DNA of 5,502 nucleotides from Mycobacterium sp. (GTDB taxonomy: Bacteria > Actinomycetota > Actinomycetes > Mycobacteriales > Mycobacteriaceae): the NCBI GenBank assembly GCA_023264755.1, contig JAHFVB010000360.1, positions 1 to 5,502 of the forward strand, read 5' to 3'. Of the stretch, positions 1-5,502 are shown piece by piece (position 1 is the stretch's first letter; each line of letters opens with the position of its first letter). Below the pieces are notes generated by a model. The model made no database searches. It was not told where the DNA came from and worked only from the letters and a program-made list of their open reading frames with translations. Made by a program: the position numbers and the translations under genes.

Positions 1-823
1 AGGTCCTCGAACGGGTTTCGCCACTGAAGTTGGTGACCGGATAGAGCAGGAATTGAAGCGCGGGCTGTCGGAACCCTTCGTCGCGCGCCAGCATCGACAC
101 CACGGCCGCCAGGTTGCCGCCGGCGCTGTCCCCTCCGACCGCGATGCGGTCCGGATCGGCGCCGAGTTCGGCCGCACCAGCCACGGCCCACCGGTAGGCG
201 GCGTACGCGTCCTCGACGGCGGCAGGTGCCTCGTGTTCCGGTGCCAGCCGATAGTCGACCGACAGCACGTGCACGTCGGCGTCGCGACAGATCAGCCGGC
301 ACAGCACGTCGTGGGTCTGCAGGTCGCCGACCACGAAACCGCCGCCGTGGAAGAACACCAACAAGGGACGCAAGGTAGCGGTGCCGCCGGCATCCACGGG
401 GGCATCGACGGGTGCATAGTGCCGCGCTCGCAGCGGACCCGCCGGACCGGGCAGCGTCAGGTCGGTCACGCCCACGGGGATGGAGGACGTGATGACCCTG
501 GCCAGCTTGCGTAGCTGGACCCGCGCGACGTCGACGTCGCTGCTGGCCACCAACGCGTTCAGTTTGGAAGCCGCCTGCAAGGTGAGCATCAGCTGCAGGG
601 TGGTGTCCAGGGTGTTGCCGTCGACGGTGACCCGGCGCCCGCCCATCAGCAGCTTCTTCATCGAATCGGGTATCCGCGGGATTAGCCGGAGGGTGCCGGC
701 ACTGGCGGCGCTCAGCACCGCCAGTCGGCCTGGACCGGGCCGGCCCGCCCCCGGATGGGGCACCGTGGATGCGGATGCCGACTTTGCCGGGGAATTCGGA
801 CGTCGGCCAACGGGTTCGGTCAC
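1..823 (-). CDS. lipN: HSL-family alpha/beta hydrolase (esterase/lipase), LipN-like; 3' end beyond the window
   Basis: The minus strand is open from a GTG at 823 to the window edge (274 codons), so the C-terminus with the catalytic Asp/His is outside. The translation carries the hormone-sensitive-lipase signature: LLVFFHGGGF with the oxyanion-hole HGGG at residues 159-162, the family-typical SVDYRLAPEH about 40 residues later, and the nucleophile elbow GGDSAGGN with catalytic Ser at residue 233. These enzymes hydrolyse short- to medium-chain carboxylic esters, usually in the cytosol. The first 40 or so residues are Pro/Ala/Gly-rich and poorly conserved-looking, and the ribosome site before the GTG is weak, so an internal start such as the ATG near residue 59 is possible. 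The name lipN rests on its divergent position next to the Rv2971-type reductase and on a shared stretch resembling GNTLDxTLQLML; the family call is firm, the symbol less so. Confidence 0.88.
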   Translation of the reverse strand, partial: MTEPVGRRPNSPAKSASASTVPHPGAGRPGPGRLAVLSAASAGTLRLIPRIPDSMKKLLMGGRRVTVDGNTLDTTLQLMLTLQAASKLNALVASSDVDVARVQLRKLARVITSSIPVGVTDLTLPGPAGPLRARHYAPVDAPVDAGGTATLRPLLVFFHGGGFVVGDLQTHDVLCRLICRDADVHVLSVDYRLAPEHEAPAAVEDAYAAYRWAVAGAAELGADPDRIAVGGDSAGGNLAAVVSMLARDEGFRQPALQFLLYPVTNFSGETRSRT

Positions 824-870
824 GCCGGCTTACGCTAATTCACCGCGGCCGCCGGATGGGCCGAATTGGC

Positions 871-887
871 CTCGCCACCACGGCGAG
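871..887. repeat. Short inverted repeat next to the reductase promoter
   Basis: CTCGCC at 871-876 and GGCGAG at 882-887 form perfect 6-bp arms around a 5-bp spacer. It ends 5 bp before the candidate -35 box at 892. It could be an operator for a dimeric repressor or activator acting on the divergent lipN/reductase pair, or it may be chance in GC-rich DNA. Confidence 0.3.
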
Positions 888-891
888 TGGA

Positions 892-919
892 TTGAGCTGG
901 CGTAAGTCACCCGTAATAT
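892..919 (+). promoter_or_regulatory. Candidate sigma-A-type promoter of the aldo/keto reductase
   Basis: TTGAGC (892-897) and TAATAT (914-919) are separated by 16 bp and resemble a housekeeping -35/-10 pair. Transcription would start near 926 and give a 5' leader of about 55 nt before the ATG at 983. The AT-rich -10 stands out in its GC-rich surroundings. No experimental start is known to me. Confidence 0.45.
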
Positions 920-982
920 CCTGATCCGAGTCGGTGTGCCCGAGCGGGTCACCAGCAGCTCCAACATCACAGAGTAGGTGAC

Positions 983-1822
983 ATGACCTCGGCGGCAGCG
1001 ATTCCCAACGTAGCTCTCAACGACGAGAACTCGATCCCAGCGCTTGGCATCGGCGTCGGCGAACTTTCGGAGGCCGATACCGAGCGCGCGGTGTCCGCCG
1101 CACTCGAGCTCGGCATCCGACTCATCGACACCGCGGCGGCCTATGGCAACGAGGCGGCGGTGGGACGGGCGATCGCAGCGTCGGGCCTGCCCCGCGCCGA
1201 GCTCTTCGTCACCACCAAGCTCGCGACCGAGGACCAGGGCTACACCACGTCGCAGGAGGCGTTGAAGGCCAGCCTCGAGCGCCTCGACATGGAATACGTC
1301 GACCTGTACCTCATCCACTGGCCCGCCGGCGATACCGGCCGATACGTGCACAGCTACGGCGGCCTGTTGAAGTCCAGGGACGTCGGTCACGCCAAGTCCG
1401 TCGGCGTCGCCAACTTCACCGCAGACGATCTGACCAACGTGATGGACCTGACGTTCTCGGTGCCCGCGGTCAACCAGATCGAGCTGCATCCGCTGCTGAA
1501 CCAGGCCGCGCTGCGCGCCTTCCACGCCGAACACGGCATCGCCACCCAGGCCTACGGCCCGCTGGGCGTCGGCAAGCTGCTCGACAATCCGACGGTCACC
1601 GCCATCGCGGGTGAGTACGGCAAGTCGCCCGCCCAGGTGCTGATCCGGTGGAGCCTGCAGCTGGGCAACATCGTGATTCCGCGGTCGTCCTCACCGGAGC
1701 GGATCGCCGAGAACGCCGATGTCTTCGAATTCGAATTGGCCAACGAGCACATGGACGCGCTCAACGGCCTCGATGACGGCACGCGGTTCCGCCCGGACCC
1801 GGAGACCTACACCGGCACGTAA
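983..1822 (+). CDS. Aldo/keto reductase (Rv2971-type, AKR5-like), NADPH-dependent
   Basis: This is an intact 279-residue protein, the usual length for bacterial single-domain (beta/alpha)8 aldo/keto reductases. The catalytic tetrad is visible: Asp49 and Tyr54 in [12 protein letters not shown], Lys79 in LFVTTKLA, and His112 in DLYLIHWP. Further family marks are GVANF (141-145), NQIELHP (164-170) and the cofactor 2'-phosphate region [13 protein letters not shown] (232-244), where Arg takes the place often held by Lys. The enzyme should reduce aldehydes and dicarbonyls with NADPH in the cytosol. The ATG is preceded by AGTAGGTG, a modest ribosome site. It is transcribed divergently from lipN. In M. 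tuberculosis the same place is held by Rv2971, which this protein closely resembles from memory. No damage is seen, in contrast to the genes just downstream. Confidence 0.95.
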   Translation: MTSAAAIPNVALNDENSIPALGIGVGELSEADTERAVSAALELGIRLIDTAAAYGNEAAVGRAIAASGLPRAELFVTTKLATEDQGYTTSQEALKASLERLDMEYVDLYLIHWPAGDTGRYVHSYGGLLKSRDVGHAKSVGVANFTADDLTNVMDLTFSVPAVNQIELHPLLNQAALRAFHAEHGIATQAYGPLGVGKLLDNPTVTAIAGEYGKSPAQVLIRWSLQLGNIVIPRSSSPERIAENADVFEFELANEHMDALNGLDDGTRFRPDPETYTGT

Positions 1823-1933
1823 CGTCGCCACCACATCCCTGCGCATGAGCCGATGCGGTTGAGTTGCGCGCCGGTCGCCACGCCTTCGTCACGACGGGAC
1901 TGCGTCGAGTCGAGGTGGCGCCAGCCGAGTTCG

Positions 1934-3166
1934 TCATCGGGGTCGGGCATTGCGCCGCACGCGGCGGTTCCGTTCGGTCTTGACCAACCACATGGCCGCG
2001 AACTCCTTGTGCCGCCGCAGGCCTAGCCGGTTGCACAGTAGGTGACTTGCGCTTTGTAGCACGGCCGGCGTCATCACCGCGTCGCCCTGGGCCGAGTCAG
2101 CCCAGAAGTCGCGCAGGGCGGCGACGAGGTTGCCGTCCGCGTCATTTCGCGGATGTCGTTTGCGCAGCAGGGTTTTGATCTCGTGTACCGCAGGGCCGAG
2201 CTCCCGGTTACAAGTCGTGACCGCGACCTCGATGACCTCGTCTGCGTGCGCTCGGCTCGGGTCGAGACCTTCGAGCCATCGGGCCATTGGGCCATTGGGC
2301 CATTGGGCCATTGGGCCATTGGGCCAAGACACCAGCTGCGGCCTCGACACCCGGCCTGATGTGCGGAACGGAGGCGACAGGGTCCACCGGGTCGGGGTCG
2401 ATCATCGGCAACGTGGCGACGATGTGCGCGGTCTCCAAACAAACAACCGCTCGTGGCAAGGAAAGCTCCGAGGCCCGCCGTAGCGTTCGAGTTCGCGGAG
2501 GTAGACGGGGACCGAGTAGTCGCCGATGCGGCCAGCCAGGCGACCTCGGCAAGCCAGGCCAAGACACGGGCTTTTCGATGTTCCGCCGAGTCGCGGCGCC
2601 GGCTGCGGCGTGGACGGCCAACCGGGCGGGCCCGGTGGTCCTGATCGAAGCCAGGGTGTGAGTGTCGCCGATGCCGCGCATGACGGTAACGACCAGCCGA
2701 TCGGCGCGTTCGATCAGCGCAGGGTTCGGGTACAGCCGAGCCTCGGGCAGCTCGCGAGTCTCTTCCACCAGACGCCTCGCGACCGCTCCAGAGGCTCGGA
2801 CGTGCCAGAGGTGGGACTTGCCGAGCACCGGTTCGCCTTCGCCGACCGGCAACACTGCCAACCCCGCGAACATGCCGAACGGCGTGCATCTGGTGCTTAG
2901 GCGCAGCGCGTACTTCAACAAGCCCTTGTGCAAGCGTTTGCGCTTCTTCAACGGCAGCTCGGCTCCCGGGGCGGACAGCAACTTGTCGACCTGGCCCGCC
3001 AGCACCGGGCTGGCAAGCGACACCGCCTCTTGGAGGCCACCTTCGATCACAGCCGCGCGATGGCATCGACGTACCCACACTCAGCGGGGTCGTCGGGATA
3101 CTCGGCGACCGTTCCCAGCGAACACCGCGGGATCACGCTGTCGGACAGTGAGCCCAAGTCCGTCAT
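1934..3166 (-). pseudogene. Lantibiotic dehydratase (LanB) relic: N-terminal and C-terminal remnants with internal deletion and frameshifts
   Basis: LanB enzymes dehydrate Ser/Thr of RiPP precursors using glutamyl-tRNA and are usually near 800-1000 residues; only about 400 codons remain. Segments in order: about 3166-3050 (frame of 3166, ending ARL then TGA); 3050 to about 2590, one frame away, with LQEAVSLASPVL, then STRCTPFGMFAGLA (about 2856-2897) and RLYPNPALIERADRL, all typical of the LanB N-terminal domain; about 2580-2545 in a third frame (VLAWLAEVAW); about 2545-2435 with IGDYSVPVYLRELERYGG, the hallmark ERYGG of the C-terminal (SpaB_C, thiopeptide-type) domain; 2438-2326 with ETAHIVATLPMIDPDP; and 2277-1934 with VLQSASHLLCNRLG (about 2021-2044), the usual LanB end. 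The shift near 3050 needs one added base. The middle, about 500-600 residues, is gone, with the joint somewhere near 2530-2600. The start is uncertain because the first segment is weakly recognisable. No precursor peptide or LanC-type cyclase is visible. Confidence 0.82.
2278..2325. repeat. Octanucleotide tandem repeat, six units, inside the LanB relic
   Basis: Five perfect copies of ATTGGGCC (2286-2325) follow one variant copy ATCGGGCC (2278-2285). On the coding minus strand the unit is GGCCCAAT. Because 8 is not a multiple of 3 the tract is read in all frames as a cycling WPNGPMAQ. The reading frame upstream (ETAHIVATL...) and that downstream (LEGLDPSRAHADE...) differ by exactly the shift that five extra units (40 bp) cause. 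With a single unit the sequence reads VLARWLEGLDPS without a break. Confidence 0.95.
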
Positions 3167-3203
3167 CCGCCGCTGGAAGCCGTCGAACCGGGATTCGACG
3201 GGC

Positions 3204-3482
3204 TCACCGATCCACGGGCTCCGACGATTTCTCGGTGTCGAACGTACTCCTAAACAACACCCAAAGATTCGACACCGCGATTACCGCATTGACGTAGCTT
3301 CCCGGCGCATGCATGGTCGGGATCAACACGATGATCACGCAGGTTAGCACCAAAGTTATCTTCGGCCAGGTTCTTTCAAACGTCCCACGACGGTGAAAGA
3401 CCAAAGCCAACACTACGAGCAGTATGACGTAGAGGATTGTGGCCAGAATCCACCAATACTCAATCAACCAACGTTCAAACAT
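3204..3482 (-). CDS. Small membrane protein with three predicted helices, function unknown
   Basis: This intact 92-residue ORF starts at ATG 3482; a TTG codon lies directly before it. I do not recognise the family. Three hydrophobic segments are clear: residues about 8-30 (WWILATILYVILLVVLALVF), about 41-57 (ITLVLTCVIIVLIP) and about 61-79 (VNAVIAVSNLWVLF), joined by a basic loop (HRRGTFERTWPK) and ending in a short charged, probably cytosolic tail. The ribosome site (GGTAGAG) is weak. Its base composition is more A/T-rich than the flanking core genes. It lies downstream of the WXG100 gene and the truncated ESX partner, where membrane immunity proteins of type VII toxins are often found, and directly upstream of the LanB relic. 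An immunity role is only inference; it may also belong to a lost bacteriocin cluster. Confidence 0.6.
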   Translation of the reverse strand: MFERWLIEYWWILATILYVILLVVLALVFHRRGTFERTWPKITLVLTCVIIVLIPTMHAPGSYVNAVIAVSNLWVLFRSTFDTEKSSEPVDR

Positions 3483-3525
3483 CAATTGGCTCTACCGATC
3501 TCTATCGTGGTGGCGCCCTCGTGAC

Positions 3526-3648
3526 TCACGGCTTGCAATGCGCCCCGTCCGATCCGCAGCCGTCCAACTTCGAGTGCGTCGCAACGGTGAGCCCGGTCCC
3601 CGCGACAGTGAGCCCGGTGATCTGAACTGTCAGCTGTACACAGTCCAT
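3526..3648 (-). other. Short Thr/Gly-rich reading frame of unknown origin, probably a gene remnant
   Basis: A 40-codon frame (ATG 3648, TGA 3526-3528) overlaps the end of the truncated ESX partner in a different frame. It has a valine/threonine/glycine-rich core with a 7-residue repeat (TGLTVAG, TGLTVAT) and a Cys-containing tail (GCGSDGAHC). It has no convincing ribosome site. It may be the far side of the deletion that truncated the ESX partner, or simply noise. The stretch from here to the membrane gene (3483-3525) shows nothing else. Confidence 0.2.
3581..3618. repeat. 21-bp-period imperfect direct repeat
   Basis: The 17-bp stretches starting at 3581 and 3602 share GTGAGCCCGGT and match at 15 of 17 positions, 21 bp apart. 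The period keeps frame and gives the TGLTVA peptide duplication on the minus strand. Confidence 0.5.
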
Positions 3649-3722
3649 ACCACGCTCGCCGCACCCACCGCACTGATCGACTCCGGATCCCACTTGTCAA
3701 TATCGGCTATAGACAGAGTCAT
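3630..3722 (-). pseudogene. Truncated N-terminus of an ESX-type secreted partner/toxin
   Basis: An ATG at 3722, 15 nt after the stop of the WXG100 gene, opens a 30-codon frame that begins MTLSIADIDKWDPESI and then SAVGAA before running into VVWTVYS and a TGA. From memory, leaders of the type 'SIADIDxWDPxSxxxV' open larger mycobacterial proteins encoded directly behind WXG100/EspC-like genes, whose N-terminal helical domain is followed by a variable, often toxic, C-terminal domain. Here the expected helical domain and everything after it are missing. The sequence stops resembling the leader at about residue 23, which suggests a deletion joint near 3655. Two-gene order and spacing support co-translation with the upstream gene. 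The family link is inferred from a short match, so it is moderate. Confidence 0.5.
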
Positions 3723-3737
3723 CGCGCGTTCCAACAA

Positions 3738-4043
3738 TCAAATCTCTGCTGCGGCGTTGCGTACCGAATCAGCCGAGGACTGGTCGTGCCGACTGTAGAG
3801 CTGTGCCGCACTCGTGAACTTATCCCCGTGTTCAGCAAGATTCTTGTGATGTCCCTCCGTGGCCTTCTGCCATTCAGTACTGAGCGACGCCAAAGCCGTC
3901 GCAGATTGACCCACCCAACCGGACAGAGCCGAAGCAATTGCTGTATCGCTAGTGGTGAATGCGGATTTCACAGTCGTGGCAATCTCCCCGATGTCAACGC
4001 CCGAGCGGTGAACCTCAGCTGGCGTCACCTTTAGCTCACTCAT
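3738..4043 (-). CDS. WXG100/EspC-like type VII (ESX) secretion substrate
   Basis: This intact 101-residue protein has the size and layout of an ESAT-6-like substrate: a first amphipathic helix (residues about 7-38), the turn SGWVGQSA with W43-x-G45, a second helix (about 47-82), and the export signal YxxxD as Y83-SRH-D87 near the C-terminus. Such proteins form a helical hairpin dimer with a partner and leave the cell through an ESX system. The opening MSELKVTPAEV also recalls EspC-type proteins. The ATG at 4043 is well set by GGAGGAG 4 nt upstream. The next frame on the same strand begins 15 nt after its stop and looks like the natural secreted partner, now cut short, so this protein is probably an orphan. 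No ESX membrane or chaperone genes are in the window. Confidence 0.85.
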   Translation of the reverse strand: MSELKVTPAEVHRSGVDIGEIATTVKSAFTTSDTAIASALSGWVGQSATALASLSTEWQKATEGHHKNLAEHGDKFTSAAQLYSRHDQSSADSVRNAAAEI

Positions 4044-4047
4044 ACAT

Positions 4048-4054
4048 CTCCTCC
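4048..4054 (-). promoter_or_regulatory. Strong ribosome binding site of the WXG100 gene
   Basis: GGAGGAG on the minus strand lies 4 nt before the ATG at 4043. It is the best Shine-Dalgarno match in the window and fixes the start. A TAGGGT at 4100-4095 further upstream could be a mycobacterial -10 element, but no matching -35 was found. Confidence 0.7.
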
Positions 4055-4139
4055 GGTGCCCTACACACCCGTGTCGGCCGCCCCTGATTCCTCCACCCTA
4101 GACCCGGCGGACGCACTCGCCACACACCAATTTCTAGGA

Positions 4140-4818
4140 CAGCCAGCAAACTCGCTCCAGCAGGGCGGTGTGGACGCCATCATGTCTCCAACGAGTTCAG
4201 CCTGCCCTACCTGACGAAGACCGAACCGATCACCGCGATCACCATGGCGCGCATCATCGGTGAACTGCTCGGCGACATCTCGATTCCCTACGGCGTCAAC
4301 ATCTTGCGGGACGGGCGCGCCTCGATCGACATCGCCGTGGCCACCGGTGCGCAGTTCGTCCGCGAGATCTTCACCGAGGTCTACGCCAGCGACTTCGGCT
4401 TGTGGAACATCAACATCGGCGAAGTGGCCCGACACACCGGACCCGCGTCGGCGGCGCCGGGGTGCGGCTCTTCTTCAACATCGTTCCCGAATCGGCCACC
4501 TACCTCGCCCAACGGGAGCTGGCCTCGATCACCCGCACGACCGTGTTCGCCACCCTTCTCGACGCCATCTGCGCCTCAGGGCTCACCGCCGGCGCGCCAA
4601 CCGATCTCGCCGCGCTCTCGGTCGTCAAGCAATCCGCCGGAACCGTGCCGGTGTTCGTCAACACCGGCGTCAAGGCCGAGAACGTCGCCGAGCAGCCGGC
4701 GCTGGCCGACGGCGCGATCGTCGGGACGTACTTCAAGCAAGACGGAGTCTTCGAGAACCGCGCCCCACGCAAGCGCGTCGAAGAGCTGATGACCAACGCC
4801 AGGGCTGCCCGCGGCTAA
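4140..4818 (+). pseudogene. BtpA/SgcQ-family TIM-barrel protein relic: 5' end lost, two frameshifts
   Basis: The three segments together match the SgcQ-type BtpA family (about 260-280 residues) from roughly residue 45 to the end. Segment one (about 4140-4184) reads QPANSLQQGGVDAIM. One T appears to be missing near 4185, since the expected continuation is ATG TTC TCC AAC (M-F-S-N). Segment two (4190-4435) reads SNEFSLPYLTKTEP, YGVNILRD, GAQFVREIFTEVYASDFG and IGEVARH. Two extra bases (AC, in a CACAC run at about 4433-4437) shift the frame. Segment three (4438-4818) gives LFFNIVPESATYLAQRELAS, GLTAGAPTDL, PVFVNTGVKAENVAEQ and FKQDGVFEN, ending at TAA 4816-4818. SgcQ-like proteins sit in carbohydrate or nucleoside utilisation clusters and their exact reaction is not established. 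The first 40 or so codons are absent; the WXG100 upstream region takes their place. A stray ATG at 4244 gives a 65-codon in-frame piece, unlikely to work. Confidence 0.85.
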
Positions 4819-4856
4819 GGCCCGCCATCGGAATCCGGCGACTCGTCGATCGGCGA

Positions 4857-5502
4857 TCAGGCTGCCGGACACGTGGCGGCCGCGTCTCGCAGCCGCGGCA
4901 CCGACGGCGCGTCCACGGGCAGCCCGTAGCCGCGCAACACCGCGATGAACTGCATGGCGTACTGGCACCAGAACGCATGGTTGGGCGGCATCCAGTCGGC
5001 CGGCTGCCCGTCGCCCTTGTCCTGATTGGCCTGGCCCTGCACCGCAATGAGATTGGCGGGGTCGTTGGCGAACCGGACCCTCAGTTCGTCGCTCCAATTC
5101 CGCGCTCCGAGGTCCCAGGCCAGCGCAAGCGGGACGATGTGGTCGATCTGCACCGACGCGCCAACCTGATTGCCGCGGGTGAAGTGGATGACGTCGTTGG
5201 TGTACGGGTCGTACAGCGTGCCGGTGGCCACGGCCGTGGGGCAGCGGGTGGTCGACACGTAGGTCTTGTCGACCAGGTCCCGGTCGAGGATGTCGTTGCG
5301 GGTGTCGCAGCCGTTGTGTCCGCCGGGGGCGGTGGTGTCGTCGGTCCACGCGTCCCCGAAGGCCGCTCTGCGGTAGTCGTGCCCGCGGACTCGCCCGGGT
5401 ATCTCGGGTATCCCCGCGAGCACGTCGGTGCCGGCGACGACCGTCGGCACGTCTGCCTTCGCGACGAATTCCGGCGCTCGTTGCGTCGACGTGGTCACCT
5501 GG
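4857..5502 (-). CDS. HNH/DUF1524-type secreted nuclease-like protein (Rv2972c-type), N-terminus beyond the window
   Basis: The frame is open to the right edge; a GTG at 5498 is preceded by a sense codon, so the true start and the expected signal peptide are probably outside. Numbering from that GTG, the visible 213 residues hold the HNH-like core QIDHIVPLALAWDLGA (Asp119-His120), then FANDPANLIAV (145-152) and NQDKGDGQPADWMPPN, the classic arrangement of the DUF1524 (GmrSD C-terminal-like) family of metal-dependent nucleases common in actinobacterial secreted proteins. Cys64/Cys86 and Cys178/Cys210 could form two disulfides, which fits export. It converges on the BtpA relic with 38 bp between them and appears intact. 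In M. tuberculosis, Rv2972c holds this place from memory. Nuclease activity is inferred from the motif, not shown. Confidence 0.85.
   Translation of the reverse strand, partial: QVTTSTQRAPEFVAKADVPTVVAGTDVLAGIPEIPGRVRGHDYRRAAFGDAWTDDTTAPGGHNGCDTRNDILDRDLVDKTYVSTTRCPTAVATGTLYDPYTNDVIHFTRGNQVGASVQIDHIVPLALAWDLGARNWSDELRVRFANDPANLIAVQGQANQDKGDGQPADWMPPNHAFWCQYAMQFIAVLRGYGLPVDAPSVPRLRDAAATCPAA

Larger units (their letters stand above)
1823..4856. other. Accessory segment inserted between two conserved core genes
   Basis: The genes on both sides (reductase and HNH-type protein) are, as I recall, convergent neighbours in M. tuberculosis. Here about 3 kb lies between them, containing a type VII secretion remnant cassette, a LanB relic and a BtpA relic, none of which belongs to that core order. 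The part around 3230-4140 is visibly richer in A/T than the flanks. I see no integrase, transposase, terminal repeats or target duplication, so how it arrived is not shown. The borders given are simply the ends of the flanking genes. It could also be ancestral DNA lost from the M. tuberculosis line. Confidence 0.6.

Noticed and set aside
53..905. Two long plus-strand frames (53-514 and 480-905)
   Set aside because: They lie opposite the hydrolase, whose HGGG and GDSAGG motifs are on the minus strand; they are antisense shadows in GC-rich DNA.
830..1534. 234-codon minus-strand frame
   Set aside because: It is antisense to the aldo/keto reductase, which has a complete catalytic tetrad.
1824..1922. 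Complementary CGCCACC (1826-1832) and GGTGGCG (1914-1920) as a terminator or element ends
   Set aside because: The arms are about 80 nt apart with no U-run, and 7-bp matches are expected by chance in such GC-rich DNA.
2278..2325. CRISPR array or REP element
   Set aside because: The units are 8 bp with no spacers; it is a simple tandem repeat.
1934..2350. Independent 138-codon gene starting upstream of the octanucleotide repeat
   Set aside because: The start region is the repeat and non-homologous sequence; the body is the C-terminal end of the LanB relic.
2074..3078. 334-codon minus-strand frame
   Set aside because: It is mostly off-frame to the LanB motifs; only a short part (about 2545-2580) looks like it belongs to the relic.
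2130..3347. Several plus-strand frames across the LanB relic and membrane gene
   Set aside because: They are Arg/Pro/Ser-rich shadow translations with no recognisable motifs.
3719..4034. Frames 3719-3937 (minus) and 3786-4034 (plus)
   Set aside because: Both overlap the WXG100 gene, which has the better motifs and ribosome site.
4819..4856. Bidirectional terminator between the BtpA relic and the HNH-type gene
   Set aside because: Short GC-rich complementary pieces exist but no clean stem with a T-run on either strand.
4576..5349. 257-codon minus-strand frame
   Set aside because: It is antisense to the BtpA relic and off-frame to the HNH-type gene.

Overview
The window looks like a piece of a mycobacterial chromosome, most likely a non-tuberculous species. 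The base composition is high in G+C. The outer genes match, from memory, the conserved order in Mycobacterium tuberculosis: lipN (Rv2970c, minus), an aldo/keto reductase (Rv2971, plus) and a secreted HNH-type protein (Rv2972c, minus). In that species the last two are, as I recall, direct convergent neighbours. Here about 3 kb of extra DNA (roughly 1823-4856) separates them.

Left flank: the N-terminal 274 codons of an HSL-family alpha/beta hydrolase run off the left edge on the minus strand. A 160-bp divergent intergenic region with a plausible promoter leads into an intact aldo/keto reductase (983-1822, plus). Right flank: an HNH/DUF1524-type protein (4857 to beyond 5502, minus) that is open at the window edge.

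The insert is mostly a graveyard with one or two survivors. Read along the minus strand from about 4054 it holds: an intact WXG100/EspC-like type VII secretion substrate (4043-3738); 15 nt later the start of what looks like a larger ESX partner or toxin, cut to 30 codons (3722-3630); an intact small three-helix membrane protein (3482-3204); and a heavily damaged lantibiotic dehydratase (LanB) relic (about 3166-1934). The LanB relic keeps parts of its N-terminal and C-terminal regions, has lost most of the middle, and is spread over three frames. On the plus strand, 4140-4818 is a BtpA/SgcQ-family relic that has lost its 5' end and carries two frameshifts.

The most striking small-scale feature is an octanucleotide tandem repeat (six 8-bp units, 2278-2325) inside the LanB relic. 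Removing five units rejoins the reading frames on its two sides exactly, so the repeat is best read as an expansion that broke, or could toggle, the gene. I do not see an intact new system. The window is best described as an accessory hotspot between conserved core genes that has collected and partly lost a type VII secretion cassette, a RiPP-type dehydratase and a BtpA gene. No transposase, integrase, tRNA, rRNA or CRISPR array was seen.
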